Source: an uncultured Lachnospiraceae bacterium (GTDB lineage Bacteria > Bacillota > Clostridia > Lachnospirales > Lachnospiraceae). From it: a stretch of DNA of 7,592 nt. Positions 1 to 5,384 of the stretch are shown here, piece by piece. The stretch covers positions 2,702-10,293 of the forward strand of contig CAJUQB010000135.1 in assembly GCA_910588285.1 (NCBI GenBank), read 5' to 3'. Within the stretch, counting starts at the first letter, position 1. Each line of letters begins with the position of its first letter. The notes under the pieces were generated by a model, which saw only the letters and a list, made by a program, of their open reading frames with translations, had not been told where the DNA came from and did no database searches. Both the position numbers and the translations under genes were made by a program.

Positions 1-1429
1 TGTCCTCTCCCCCAGAGGAATTGACAGCAACAATCTGTTCCGGCGTACACTGAAATATCACCCCCGGAAACTCCGGAAGGCTGGCCGTAAGCTCCTGATC
101 CCAGTCCATCCCCGAGGGATCCCGGGAATAATCAAACCATTGTACTGCCCTCTGGCTGCCGCTTGGAATGCGCACCTCAATATTTTGGACATTCACGTAC
201 ACAATGATATCCTCATCCGTGGGATTCTGCATTTGAATGCCAATCCGGAACCACCCGCCCTTTTCGGCCTCCATCCTCACCGGCATTCCAGGCGTCAGAT
301 AAGCCGGCTCATCATAGGCATTTTCCTGTCTGACCTCCACCGGCTTCAGGGAGACCTCGGTATCTCCCAGGTTCTCGCCGGATGTGATCCGGATATAATC
401 CTTTGTGGGAGAGATCTCTTCCTCCGAGTAAACCACAGGCGCCTGGCTGTGGGCCGGCACCACAATTCGGATATCAAAATCCGCCTCCCTGGGATTGGTC
501 AGGAAGCAGACCGCCATGAGGGCGCAGGCCAGGATAGACACTGCTACAATCTGCAGCGCCGGCTTCTTGTAGTTCATGACTGACCGCACCCGCGTCTTTA
601 CCCCCACCTCGCCAAAGGCCAGGGGGCAGGGGGCAATCCTTTTGTTTCTGACACTGCAGGCCAGCAGGGCCTGGGTATAGTCCGCCCTCTGCCGGCTGTC
701 CAGCACACGGATGACCTTCTCATCACAGGCCAGCTCTATATCGCGGCACAGCAGGACATAGGCCATCCACAGCAGCGGATGGAACCAGTAGACGGCCAGC
801 AGGAAAAAGCCCAGAGGCTTCCACCAGTGATCCCTGCGCCGGATATGAGCCTGCTCATGGGCAATCACATGCTCCAGACTCTGGCTCTCCATCTGAAAGG
901 GCAGGTAGATTCTCGGCTTGCAGATCCCAAGCACAAAGGGCGTTCCCACCCGCTCGCTCTGAAACAGATTGTCACGAAGCAAAACCGCCGTATCGACGCT
1001 TCTGCGCAGACGCCAGTAGCTGATGGCCGTATAGATCAAAAGAGCAGCAACGCCGATAATCCAAAATAGCGCAAGCGCCGGAATCCAAATCTGTAATGGA
1101 TTCACACTGGCTCCGGGCACAGGTGCAAGGGACTGGCGGATGGCCGGATTCACAATCCGGTTTACAACAGGGATGCCGGTCTGAATTCCGGGCAGCGGCT
1201 CCATCATAATATCCGGGCTCACTGTCTCCGCGCTGGGAATCAGGCTCAAGGCGCTCTCCGGAGAAACCGGACACAGCAGGCGCAGGGCCACAAGCCCCCA
1301 GAGCACTACATTGGCCCACCGGGGCGCCCGTTTCAGAATAAGCCGCAGAACCAGAACAGCCAGTACAAGCCAGCCTGCCGCTATCCCCATGTTCAGGATC
1401 TTCAGAAAAAGCTCTTCCAAAAGCTTCAT
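1..1429 (-). CDS. blaR1: BlaR1/MecR1-type M56 zinc metalloprotease sensor, 3' end cut by window edge
   Basis: I translated this frame by hand: it stays open from the ATG at 1429 to the window edge, giving 476 residues with no stop. In the family this is a membrane sensor-protease that, on ligand binding outside the cell, leads to cleavage of the partner BlaI repressor. Residues about 14-33 and 38-53 are hydrophobic, as are 112-135, 206-226 and 291-311, fitting a multi-pass membrane protein. The zinc-protease motif HEQAH sits at about 191-195 and is followed by the M56 signature WFHPLLWMA and the ELACDE segment at about 232-237. After the last membrane segment comes a long presumably extracellular region with no SxxK penicillin-binding motif that I could see. 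The ATG shares one base with the blaI stop (TAATG), and GGAGGTG lies 7 nt upstream, so the two are translationally coupled. The ligand is unknown; many clostridial homologues are not linked to a beta-lactamase. Confidence 0.93.
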   Translation of the reverse strand, partial: MKLLEELFLKILNMGIAAGWLVLAVLVLRLILKRAPRWANVVLWGLVALRLLCPVSPESALSLIPSAETVSPDIMMEPLPGIQTGIPVVNRIVNPAIRQSLAPVPGASVNPLQIWIPALALFWIIGVAALLIYTAISYWRLRRSVDTAVLLRDNLFQSERVGTPFVLGICKPRIYLPFQMESQSLEHVIAHEQAHIRRRDHWWKPLGFFLLAVYWFHPLLWMAYVLLCRDIELACDEKVIRVLDSRQRADYTQALLACSVRNKRIAPCPLAFGEVGVKTRVRSVMNYKKPALQIVAVSILACALMAVCFLTNPREADFDIRIVVPAHSQAPVVYSEEEISPTKDYIRITSGENLGDTEVSLKPVEVRQENAYDEPAYLTPGMPVRMEAEKGGWFRIGIQMQNPTDEDIIVYVNVQNIEVRIPSGSQRAVQWFDYSRDPSGMDWDQELTASLPEFPGVIFQCTPEQIVAVNSSGGED

Positions 1430-1800
1430 TACGATGCACCTCCCTCCCGAATGCGGTCAATCATCTGCTGCATCTCATCCAGCTCCTTGCCGGAAAGCTT
1501 CTGCCGCCTGGTAAATGCCGCCACAAATGCCGGCAGCGACCCTTCAAACTTCTTCTCAACCAGCTCGTCAATCTCCGAAGCCTGTGCCTCCTCCTTGGAT
1601 ACCAGGGAGGTGACTGTGCCATTGTCATTGCTCAGTATCCCCCGCTGTCCCAGACGCTTGATCACCGTGTAGGTGGTCGTGCGCTTCCAGCCCAGCTGTT
1701 CCTGGCAGAGCTTCACAAGCGCTACGGTTGTAACCGGCTCATGCTCCCACAGAATCAGGCAAAAACGGTACTCACTCTCAAAGATCTTCGGTGTTTCCAT
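1429..1800 (-). CDS. blaI: BlaI/MecI/CopY-family transcriptional repressor
   Basis: This 123-residue protein has the usual family length. The N-terminal part, residues about 5-75, is the winged-helix DNA-binding domain: it contains the family-typical stretch WKRTTTYTVIKRLGQRGIL, where the recognition helix meets the wing. The C-terminal part (about 80-120) is charged and helical and would form the dimer interface. In the family the dimer binds palindromic operators and is inactivated by proteolysis triggered by the co-encoded BlaR1. Here blaR1 follows directly with a one-base overlap. AAGGAGGG is placed 5 nt before the ATG. Two operator-like palindromes lie in its own promoter, which suggests autorepression. 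The regulated target, if other than this operon, is not in the window. Confidence 0.95.
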   Translation of the reverse strand: METPKIFESEYRFCLILWEHEPVTTVALVKLCQEQLGWKRTTTYTVIKRLGQRGILSNDNGTVTSLVSKEEAQASEIDELVEKKFEGSLPAFVAAFTRRQKLSGKELDEMQQMIDRIREGGAS

Positions 1801-1813
1801 GGTATCCCTCCTT

Positions 1814-1829
1814 GTCTAATGCGTTAGTC
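1814..1829. promoter_or_regulatory. BlaI operator candidate (proximal)
   Basis: The sequence contains the palindrome CTAA-TGCG-TTAG with near-symmetric flanks (GTC at both ends in plus reading). It lies just downstream of the predicted transcription start and upstream of the blaI ribosome binding site. BlaI-family repressors bind TACA/TGTA or CTAA/TTAG-like dyads, so it is a reasonable operator by type and position. Confidence 0.65.
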
Positions 1830-1838
1830 TATATTGGT

Positions 1839-1867
1839 ACTCTACTACATTAGACACGATTTGTCAA
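1839..1867 (-). promoter_or_regulatory. Promoter of the blaI-blaR1 operon
   Basis: Reading the minus strand, a perfect -35 box TTGACA (1867-1862) is followed by a 17-bp spacer and a -10 box TAGAGT (1844-1839, 4 of 6 to consensus). The predicted transcription start near 1832 leaves a short leader of about 30 nt that carries AAGGAGGG at 1813-1806. An operator-like sequence overlaps the spacer and -10 box, fitting repression by BlaI. Confidence 0.85.
1841..1856. promoter_or_regulatory. BlaI operator candidate (promoter-overlapping)
   Basis: The core CTACTACATTAG (1842-1853) is an imperfect dyad with CTA/TAG ends, resembling the proximal site. It covers the -10 box and the adjacent spacer. The centres of the two sites are 26 bp apart, about two and a half helical turns, a spacing that suits two dimers on one promoter. 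Confidence 0.6.
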
Positions 1868-1908
1868 TCCCGTATTCCCGCCATTTTCCTGCCATTTTCT
1901 CCCAGCAT

Positions 1909-1934
1909 AAAAAGAATGCGCTCTGCGCATTCTT
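1909..1934 (-). terminator. Rho-independent terminator reading toward blaI
   Basis: On the minus strand a GAATGCGC stem arm, a three-base AGA loop and the matching arm GCGCATTC are followed by TTTTT. The stem is 8 bp, 10 bp counting the flanking A/T pairs. It lies about 40 bp upstream of the blaI -35 box and would insulate that promoter from upstream transcription. Confidence 0.6.
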
Positions 1935-1963
1935 CGCGCCCGAGCGGTGCCGTTCACGGCTAA

Positions 1964-2005
1964 TTTCACCTCCGCGAGGTGCGCATCCTGCCCGGAGGGC
2001 TTTTT
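1964..2005 (+). terminator. Two short hairpins ending in a T-run (plus-strand terminator candidate)
   Basis: CACCTC-CGC-GAGGTG forms a perfect 6-bp hairpin at about 1967-1981, and GCCC-GGA-GGGC forms a 4-bp GC hairpin at 1990-2000 followed directly by TTTTT (2001-2005). A GCCG-TTCA-CGGC hairpin lies just before them at about 1949-1960. No plus-strand gene lies upstream here, so the function is uncertain; it may simply be part of a mosaic hairpin repeat. Confidence 0.4.
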
Positions 2006-2047
2006 GTGATATAGGAAATCCGAAGGAATTTCCTATATCACAAAAAA
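2001..2047. repeat. AT-cored hairpin repeat, copy 1 (34-bp core at 2007-2040)
   Basis: The 34-bp core has 13-bp perfectly paired arms starting TGATATAGG and ending CCTATATCA, around a CCGAAGG-like centre. The stem is lengthened by TTTTTG/CAAAAA on its outside to about 19 bp. A second copy of the core occurs at 3736-3768 in the same orientation. Flanking T and A runs mean it could end transcription in either direction. I recognise it as a dispersed intergenic repeat type rather than a gene; I recall similar elements from gut Clostridia but cannot confirm that here. Confidence 0.75.
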
Positions 2048-2091
2048 GGGGCTGCCGCACCCTCGATTTCCATCGTTCGTGCGACAGCCCC
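2042..2091 (-). terminator. Strong rho-independent terminator after the DUF4180 gene
   Basis: On the minus strand GGGGCTGTCGCAC (2091-2079) pairs with GTGCGGCAGCCCC (2060-2048), a 13-bp stem with one U-G pair, followed directly by six T. The 18-nt apical region holds a second small stem, CGAT-GGAA-ATCG, closed by a GNRA tetraloop. It lies about 50 bp after the DUF4180 stop codon and is the clear end of that transcript. Confidence 0.9.
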
Positions 2092-2139
2092 CGCCATACA
2101 GTGTCAACCCACAGAAAAACCGGAATCTGTACGTGCCTG

Positions 2140-2508
2140 TTATTGTGCCTCTGTCAATTTCTGCAGGGCCTCTTCCTTCGTTGACACAAAGAAAAAGTCT
2201 GTTCCATGATTTGACTCATATATAAAATCCTTCAGCGGCTTGCTGGTATACTGGGAATAATCCCCGTAAACAGCCACCTTCACATGGTAGTTTATAAACT
2301 TCTGCAGAATCTCGCCAGCTATCCCTGTGCTGAGAATGAAAAAATCCCCGCATATCACATGCTTGTCAATGGCAATCCGCTCTGCGCCTGTCTCATACCT
2401 TACAGTCATTGCCAGATCCAGCGCTGACTGTGTATCTGTAATTATCATCTCGTCACCGGAAACGACTGCAAGATCAATCCCGTTGTTCTTCAAATGTTCT
2501 ATTTTCAT
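2140..2508 (-). CDS. DUF4180 domain-containing protein
   Basis: This 122-residue soluble protein matches my memory of DUF4180 over its full length: the segments TDTQSALDLAMTVRYETG, GEILQKFINYHVK and SKPLKDFIYESN are characteristic. There is no signal peptide or membrane segment. The biochemical role of the family is not known to me. The ATG at 2508 has AGGAGG 8 nt upstream (2522-2517). The gene has its own near-consensus promoter and strong terminator, so it is a single-gene unit rather than part of the retron operon upstream. Its position next to the retron is probably incidental; it may mark the chromosomal side of the retron insertion. Confidence 0.88.
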   Translation of the reverse strand: MKIEHLKNNGIDLAVVSGDEMIITDTQSALDLAMTVRYETGAERIAIDKHVICGDFFILSTGIAGEILQKFINYHVKVAVYGDYSQYTSKPLKDFIYESNHGTDFFFVSTKEEALQKLTEAQ

Positions 2509-2560
2509 GATTCAATCCTCCTAAATGTAAATCTGCAGTACAAATTCCAGTTGAAGATAT

Positions 2561-2589
2561 ATTCTACCGGACAGCCAATCAATTGTCAA
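2561..2589 (-). promoter_or_regulatory. Promoter of the DUF4180 gene
   Basis: The minus strand shows a perfect -35 TTGACA (2589-2584), a 17-bp spacer and -10 TAGAAT (2566-2561, 5 of 6 to consensus). The predicted start near 2554 gives a leader of about 45 nt ending in the AGGAGG ribosome binding site. Confidence 0.88.
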
Positions 2590-2596
2590 GAGCCAA

Positions 2597-2653
2597 ATTC
2601 CGTGTGCGGAAATTCGGGCTAACCTTAGTCAGTATCAGATAGTCCCAACTATC
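2597..2653 (-). other. Weak hairpins downstream of the RT gene
   Basis: The space between the RT stop and the DUF4180 promoter holds a 6-bp hairpin GATAGT-(4 nt)-ACTATC at 2638-2653 and a 5-bp TTCCG/CGGAA hairpin at about 2598-2610. Two GGCTAAC direct repeats start at 2617 and 2657. None has a clear T-run on the minus strand, so I do not call a terminator for the RT transcript. One of these sequences could be a remnant of a retron boundary, but nothing proves it. Confidence 0.3.
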
Positions 2654-2668
2654 CTCGGCTAACTTTGG

Positions 2669-3655
2669 CTACCATGGAATAGAATCCAATTGTCTCAGAT
2701 ACATTTCCCCCTCCCGGGGTTCTACCATTTTGATATAATACGCCTTTCCATACAAATATTCCCGAAAATTCACGTAAGCTGCTCCTCCGGTATTTTGCAG
2801 ATGCGTAGAAACGCCAAACCTTTTACAATAGTAAATCTCCTGCTTCAGCTTCCGTTTGAACTGCTTGGGAATCCTTAAGCCATCCTCCTTCACCAACAGG
2901 CCGGTTACTATTTTCCTGTCGTTTTCTCTATAAATTCTTGTCTTTACACAATTGGAAGCAAAGCCGTACTGCACAAGCTCCCGCTCCACCAGCAGGATCA
3001 AAAAGTCCAGCTCCCTGTCCCCGGAAAATGTCATATCATCCGCATATCTTGTGTAGGTCACTCCATATTGCAGGGCGATTTCCTCCAGCCGGGAATCCAG
3101 CTCCCTGCATCGAAGGTTGGCCAAATACGGGCTTGTGGGCGCTCCCTGGGGCAATTCCCCCTCATAGCAGCAGATATCTGCCAGCCGCGCAGCAGCAGAG
3201 GCGGAATATCCCATATCACGGAAAATTTTTAGTATTTGCGGCTCTTTGATTGACGGAAAAAAATCCTTGATGTCCATGACTAAAATCTGCTTTTTTCCGA
3301 TATGCTCCCCTGCATTGGTGACAATGGACCTTCCCTTCACAAAGCCGTGACAGCAAGCGCCCACTGGTTCCTTTTCCAGAATTTCATCCAGGATCCATCT
3401 CTGGCGGAGCTTCAATTTCCTGCTGGGCGCTGTTATCTCCCGGCTCCTTTTTTCCCCTGTAATCCAAAAAACCGTATAACAGGGAAATTTCAGATTCCAC
3501 ATCCGCAGGACTGCATTTACATGGTTTTCGTCAAACAGCACCGGAAGATTTCTGGATAACAGGTTTTCTGCGTATGAGAAGCATTTTTGTATATATGCCA
3601 TATCATACGTCCCCTTCTGAAGCATCTCATTTCTTAAGCGTTGCAGATAATCCAT
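2669..3655 (-). CDS. Retron reverse transcriptase
   Basis: This 328-residue RT has the normal length of a retron RT and no extra domain. In order: GFVKGRSI at about 104-111 followed by NAGEH (114-118), the retron NAxxH motif; MDIKDFF with the first catalytic Asp at about 128; LPQGAPTSP at 168-176; the catalytic YADD at 204-207; and the VTG motif at 250-252, typical of the retron thumb region that contacts the msr RNA. In the family it reverse transcribes the msd part of the adjacent RNA from a 2'-OH branch point, yielding msDNA. The ATG at 3655 has only a weak purine-rich ribosome binding site (AAGG about 11 nt upstream). It lies 115 nt after the retron RNA, separated by a hairpin repeat. Lack of a maturase domain X and HNH domain argues against a group II intron. 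Confidence 0.95.
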   Translation of the reverse strand: MDYLQRLRNEMLQKGTYDMAYIQKCFSYAENLLSRNLPVLFDENHVNAVLRMWNLKFPCYTVFWITGEKRSREITAPSRKLKLRQRWILDEILEKEPVGACCHGFVKGRSIVTNAGEHIGKKQILVMDIKDFFPSIKEPQILKIFRDMGYSASAAARLADICCYEGELPQGAPTSPYLANLRCRELDSRLEEIALQYGVTYTRYADDMTFSGDRELDFLILLVERELVQYGFASNCVKTRIYRENDRKIVTGLLVKEDGLRIPKQFKRKLKQEIYYCKRFGVSTHLQNTGGAAYVNFREYLYGKAYYIKMVEPREGEMYLRQLDSIPW

Positions 3656-3704
3656 AATTCTCGACCTTTTTCCTTACCGCCCCAGTGCGATTCCCGCGAA
3701 GCGT

Positions 3705-3735
3705 TTTATTTCATAGGACATACGTTTGAAATAAA
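3705..3735. repeat. Short inverted repeat beside hairpin repeat copy 2
   Basis: TTTATTTCA (3705-3713) and TGAAATAAA (3727-3735) form a perfect 9-bp inverted repeat with a 13-nt loop. It abuts hairpin repeat copy 2 directly. On the transcript it would form an AU-only hairpin in the RT leader. No function is assigned; it may be part of the inserted repeat unit. Confidence 0.5.
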
Positions 3736-3768
3736 GATATAGGAAATCCGAAGGAATTTCCTATATCA
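3736..3768. repeat. AT-cored hairpin repeat, copy 2, between retron RNA and RT
   Basis: This copy is identical over 33 bp to the core of copy 1 (2008-2040) and in the same orientation. It forms a 12-bp stem with arms GATATAGGAAAT and ATTTCCTATATC. On the minus strand it comes right after the T-run that follows a2, and about 80 nt before the RT start codon. It therefore could reduce read-through from the RNA gene into the RT, or shape processing of the joint transcript. Confidence 0.78.
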
Positions 3769-3769
3769 T

Positions 3770-3929
3770 AAAAAAGAGCAGCTGCTTTCTTAGAATCCTG
3801 CTATCACAATGCACTTCTGCGGAGGTAGGGCAAATTGTAAGTAAACGCAGTGCGCGCGCAATTCGCTCTACCTCCGCTGTTAGTGCCTTTGCCCAGGGAG
3901 GCGAATGCACCTCGGTCCAGCTACTCTTT
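3770..3929 (-). ncRNA. Retron msr-msd non-coding RNA
   Basis: I folded this by hand on the minus strand. The 5' end AAAGAGTAGCTG (a1, 3929-3918) pairs with CAGCTGCTCTTT (a2, 3784-3773) over 12 bp with one U-G pair. The TAGC in a1 places the likely branch guanosine at 3921. Next comes an msr hairpin, GAGGTG-CATT-CGCCTC (3913-3898). The msd is a long hairpin: arms 3877-3859 and 3837-3819 pair at 18 of 19 positions counting one G-U, enclosing a 21-nt loop. An outer helix (AGTGC/GCACT, 3882-3886 with 3811-3815) sits beyond a small internal loop. Six T follow a2, so a1/a2 plus the U-run could also act as a 3' end. The product would be the template and primer of msDNA. The exact msd ends are inferred. 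Confidence 0.82.
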
Positions 3930-3934
3930 GGGTT

Positions 3935-3963
3935 ATTGTACCATACTTTTTTCTTTCCTTCTA
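3935..3963 (-). promoter_or_regulatory. Promoter of the retron RNA
   Basis: The minus strand has an extended -10, TATGGTACAAT, with hexamer TACAAT at 3940-3935 (5 of 6 to consensus). A 17-bp spacer separates it from a poor -35, TAGAAG (3963-3958), which the TGn extension would compensate. The start expected 6-8 nt downstream falls on the three A at 3929-3927, exactly the first bases of a1. The promoter begins just 2 bp after the stop codon of the winged-helix gene. Confidence 0.75.
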
Positions 3964-3965
3964 TC

Positions 3966-4268
3966 CTATTCTGGAAATTCAGGATCAAAATTTTCAGGAA
4001 TATATAATGCATCCCATCGAAAGGGGCCTTCACCGGGCTGATCCGCGCTGCCCACAAAGCTGTTCCAGCTGGCGGATTGACAGGCTCTTCCCAGAGCTGT
4101 CACGTAAAATCCAGAATTTCCTGCCTCAATATATCCGCCGTCCTTTAATTCCTCCAGCCAGCCCATAATCTGTCTTGGCGTAACGTGGAACTCTTCTGCC
4201 AGCAGCTGATAATCTATCCTGTGGCGTGCAGCGACATATGCCAACAGCAATGTATGGTATGCTTTCAT
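3966..4268 (-). CDS. Small winged-helix DNA-binding protein of the retron
   Basis: This 100-residue protein has a helix-turn-helix followed by a wing: helices at about 5-15, 19-27 (YQLLAEEFHV) and 31-43 (PRQIMGWLEELKD), then GGYIEAGNSGFYVTALGR as wing strands. The remaining tail (about 63-100) is Trp/Pro/Glu-rich and unlike any domain I know. The ATG overlaps the PRTase stop as ATGA, indicating translational coupling, so the pair is probably produced in a fixed ratio. PRTase and winged-helix partners are known to accompany one class of retrons; the helper could bind msDNA, the PRTase, or both. That role is inference. It might alternatively regulate the promoter that starts next to its stop codon. 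Confidence 0.85.
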   Translation of the reverse strand: MKAYHTLLLAYVAARHRIDYQLLAEEFHVTPRQIMGWLEELKDGGYIEAGNSGFYVTALGRACQSASWNSFVGSADQPGEGPFRWDALYIPENFDPEFPE

Positions 4269-5293
4269 TTATTTCCTCCCTGATGGATGGATTGATATAA
4301 GTAGGCATTTTCCCGCATATGGATTTTTTGCTTCCGTATGCGGTCCAGAGACAGCCTGCTATACCCGCTTCTGACAAAAACAGGTTGGTTTTTATCCGTG
4401 GCTTTCCAGAAGCTGCACAGGGTATTGTTTGGGGTTTCGTAGTGAAATGCCAGCAACAGCTTACATTGGCGGAAGCCCATGGAAAATGTTTTTTCCGGAT
4501 GCTCCCTTTCATAGGCGTCGATGAGATCCTCATATTTCTGCACCATTTGCTCCACTTCCTTCACAATTTCACCGCCGAAAATATAGCCTCCCCGAAAGGC
4601 GCTCCTTATGATCTGCTCCTCCTGATAAAAGGGCTGGGCTGCCGCTGCCCTTCCCTCCAAATGCTTCCGCAGATAATTGATTGCATTTCTGGCAGCCAAT
4701 ACGCTTGTATAATAATAAACCTTGGAATCATCGCACAGGGCTTCAAAGCGTTTGAAAAAAGCGTTGACCTGACCGCACATCGTAAATCCAGTAGCAGCAA
4801 TATCATCCAAAAATATGATCGCCCTGGCCTCCTCCACCAGCTTCTGATCCACCTTGCTGTATGCCGTAATAATCTGCCTTTTTGTTATCTCAAATTCCTG
4901 ATTGATATTCCATATGTTCACTGCCATTTCATCTGCCCCTGACTTGATTCCCTCAGGAGATTCAATCACAACAAAAAGGATCTCAGAATAGTCAATGCCC
5001 TTTTCCAGAAGGTTTTTGAAAAGACTGCTGCACAGGTTATAGATCCGGTAGGCCAGCGTTTCTTTTGTGATATATGTAAAGCCCTCCAGAAGCTGAAGAA
5101 AGTATTCCTGATCCTCCTTTTCAAAAAATCGGATCCATGCTTCTACGCGCTTCTGCAGGGAAGGCAGGGCAATTTTTTTATCATATCTTTTGTTCGAGAT
5201 ATACGCTTCCTCCATGGAATCGGTATAGAGTTCCGAGTTTATATGGTTCTTTTCGTAAAAATTCTTAATGGTTTCTTCGAGCCGTGCTGCCAT
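4265..5293 (-). CDS. Phosphoribosyltransferase-like retron effector
   Basis: The 342-residue protein holds the PRPP-binding loop motif of type I phosphoribosyltransferases, IIFLDDIAATGFT at about 159-171 with the acidic pair D163-D164. A hydrophobic strand ILFVVIES comes earlier, at about 105-112. The C-terminal part has ETPNNTLCSFW at about 286-296, like the NTPxNTLPxxW element I associate with PRTase-like defence proteins. The N-terminal 100 residues are helical and charged. There is no signal peptide. AGGGAGG lies about 7 nt before the ATG. With the winged-helix gene and the retron RNA/RT just downstream it is the likely toxic arm of the retron, normally kept inactive by RT-msDNA. Its substrate is unknown; transfer or cleavage involving a nucleotide such as PRPP or NAD is only a guess. 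Confidence 0.85.
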   Translation of the reverse strand: MAARLEETIKNFYEKNHINSELYTDSMEEAYISNKRYDKKIALPSLQKRVEAWIRFFEKEDQEYFLQLLEGFTYITKETLAYRIYNLCSSLFKNLLEKGIDYSEILFVVIESPEGIKSGADEMAVNIWNINQEFEITKRQIITAYSKVDQKLVEEARAIIFLDDIAATGFTMCGQVNAFFKRFEALCDDSKVYYYTSVLAARNAINYLRKHLEGRAAAAQPFYQEEQIIRSAFRGGYIFGGEIVKEVEQMVQKYEDLIDAYEREHPEKTFSMGFRQCKLLLAFHYETPNNTLCSFWKATDKNQPVFVRSGYSRLSLDRIRKQKIHMRENAYLYQSIHQGGNK

Positions 5294-5384
5294 ACAATTC
5301 CTCCCTGTGCCGAAGCTCTTTCGGATATCTCTCGTTTCCTGCTCCTAAGCCAGAAAGCCATGACAAAACCGATTCATCCTTCCT

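Noticed and set aside
972..1460. 162-residue open frame on the minus strand
   Set aside because: It is an alternative frame over the start of blaR1; the blaR1 frame has the HExxH motif, membrane segments and coupling to blaI.
1845..2060. Short open frames across the hairpin-rich interval on both strands
   Set aside because: They read through terminators and inverted repeats; the translations only reflect the repeat sequence.
2669..3655. Group II intron or diversity-generating retroelement RT
   Set aside because: There is no maturase or endonuclease domain and I saw no intron RNA ends or template/variable repeat pair; NAxxH and VTG fit a retron.
3761..4057. 98-residue open frame on the minus strand
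   Set aside because: It overlaps the end of the winged-helix gene, the retron promoter and the msr-msd RNA, and its protein has no recognisable motif.
4319..4942. 207-residue open frame on the plus strand
   Set aside because: It lies wholly antisense to the PRTase gene, has no ribosome binding site and a composition typical of an opposite-strand shadow.
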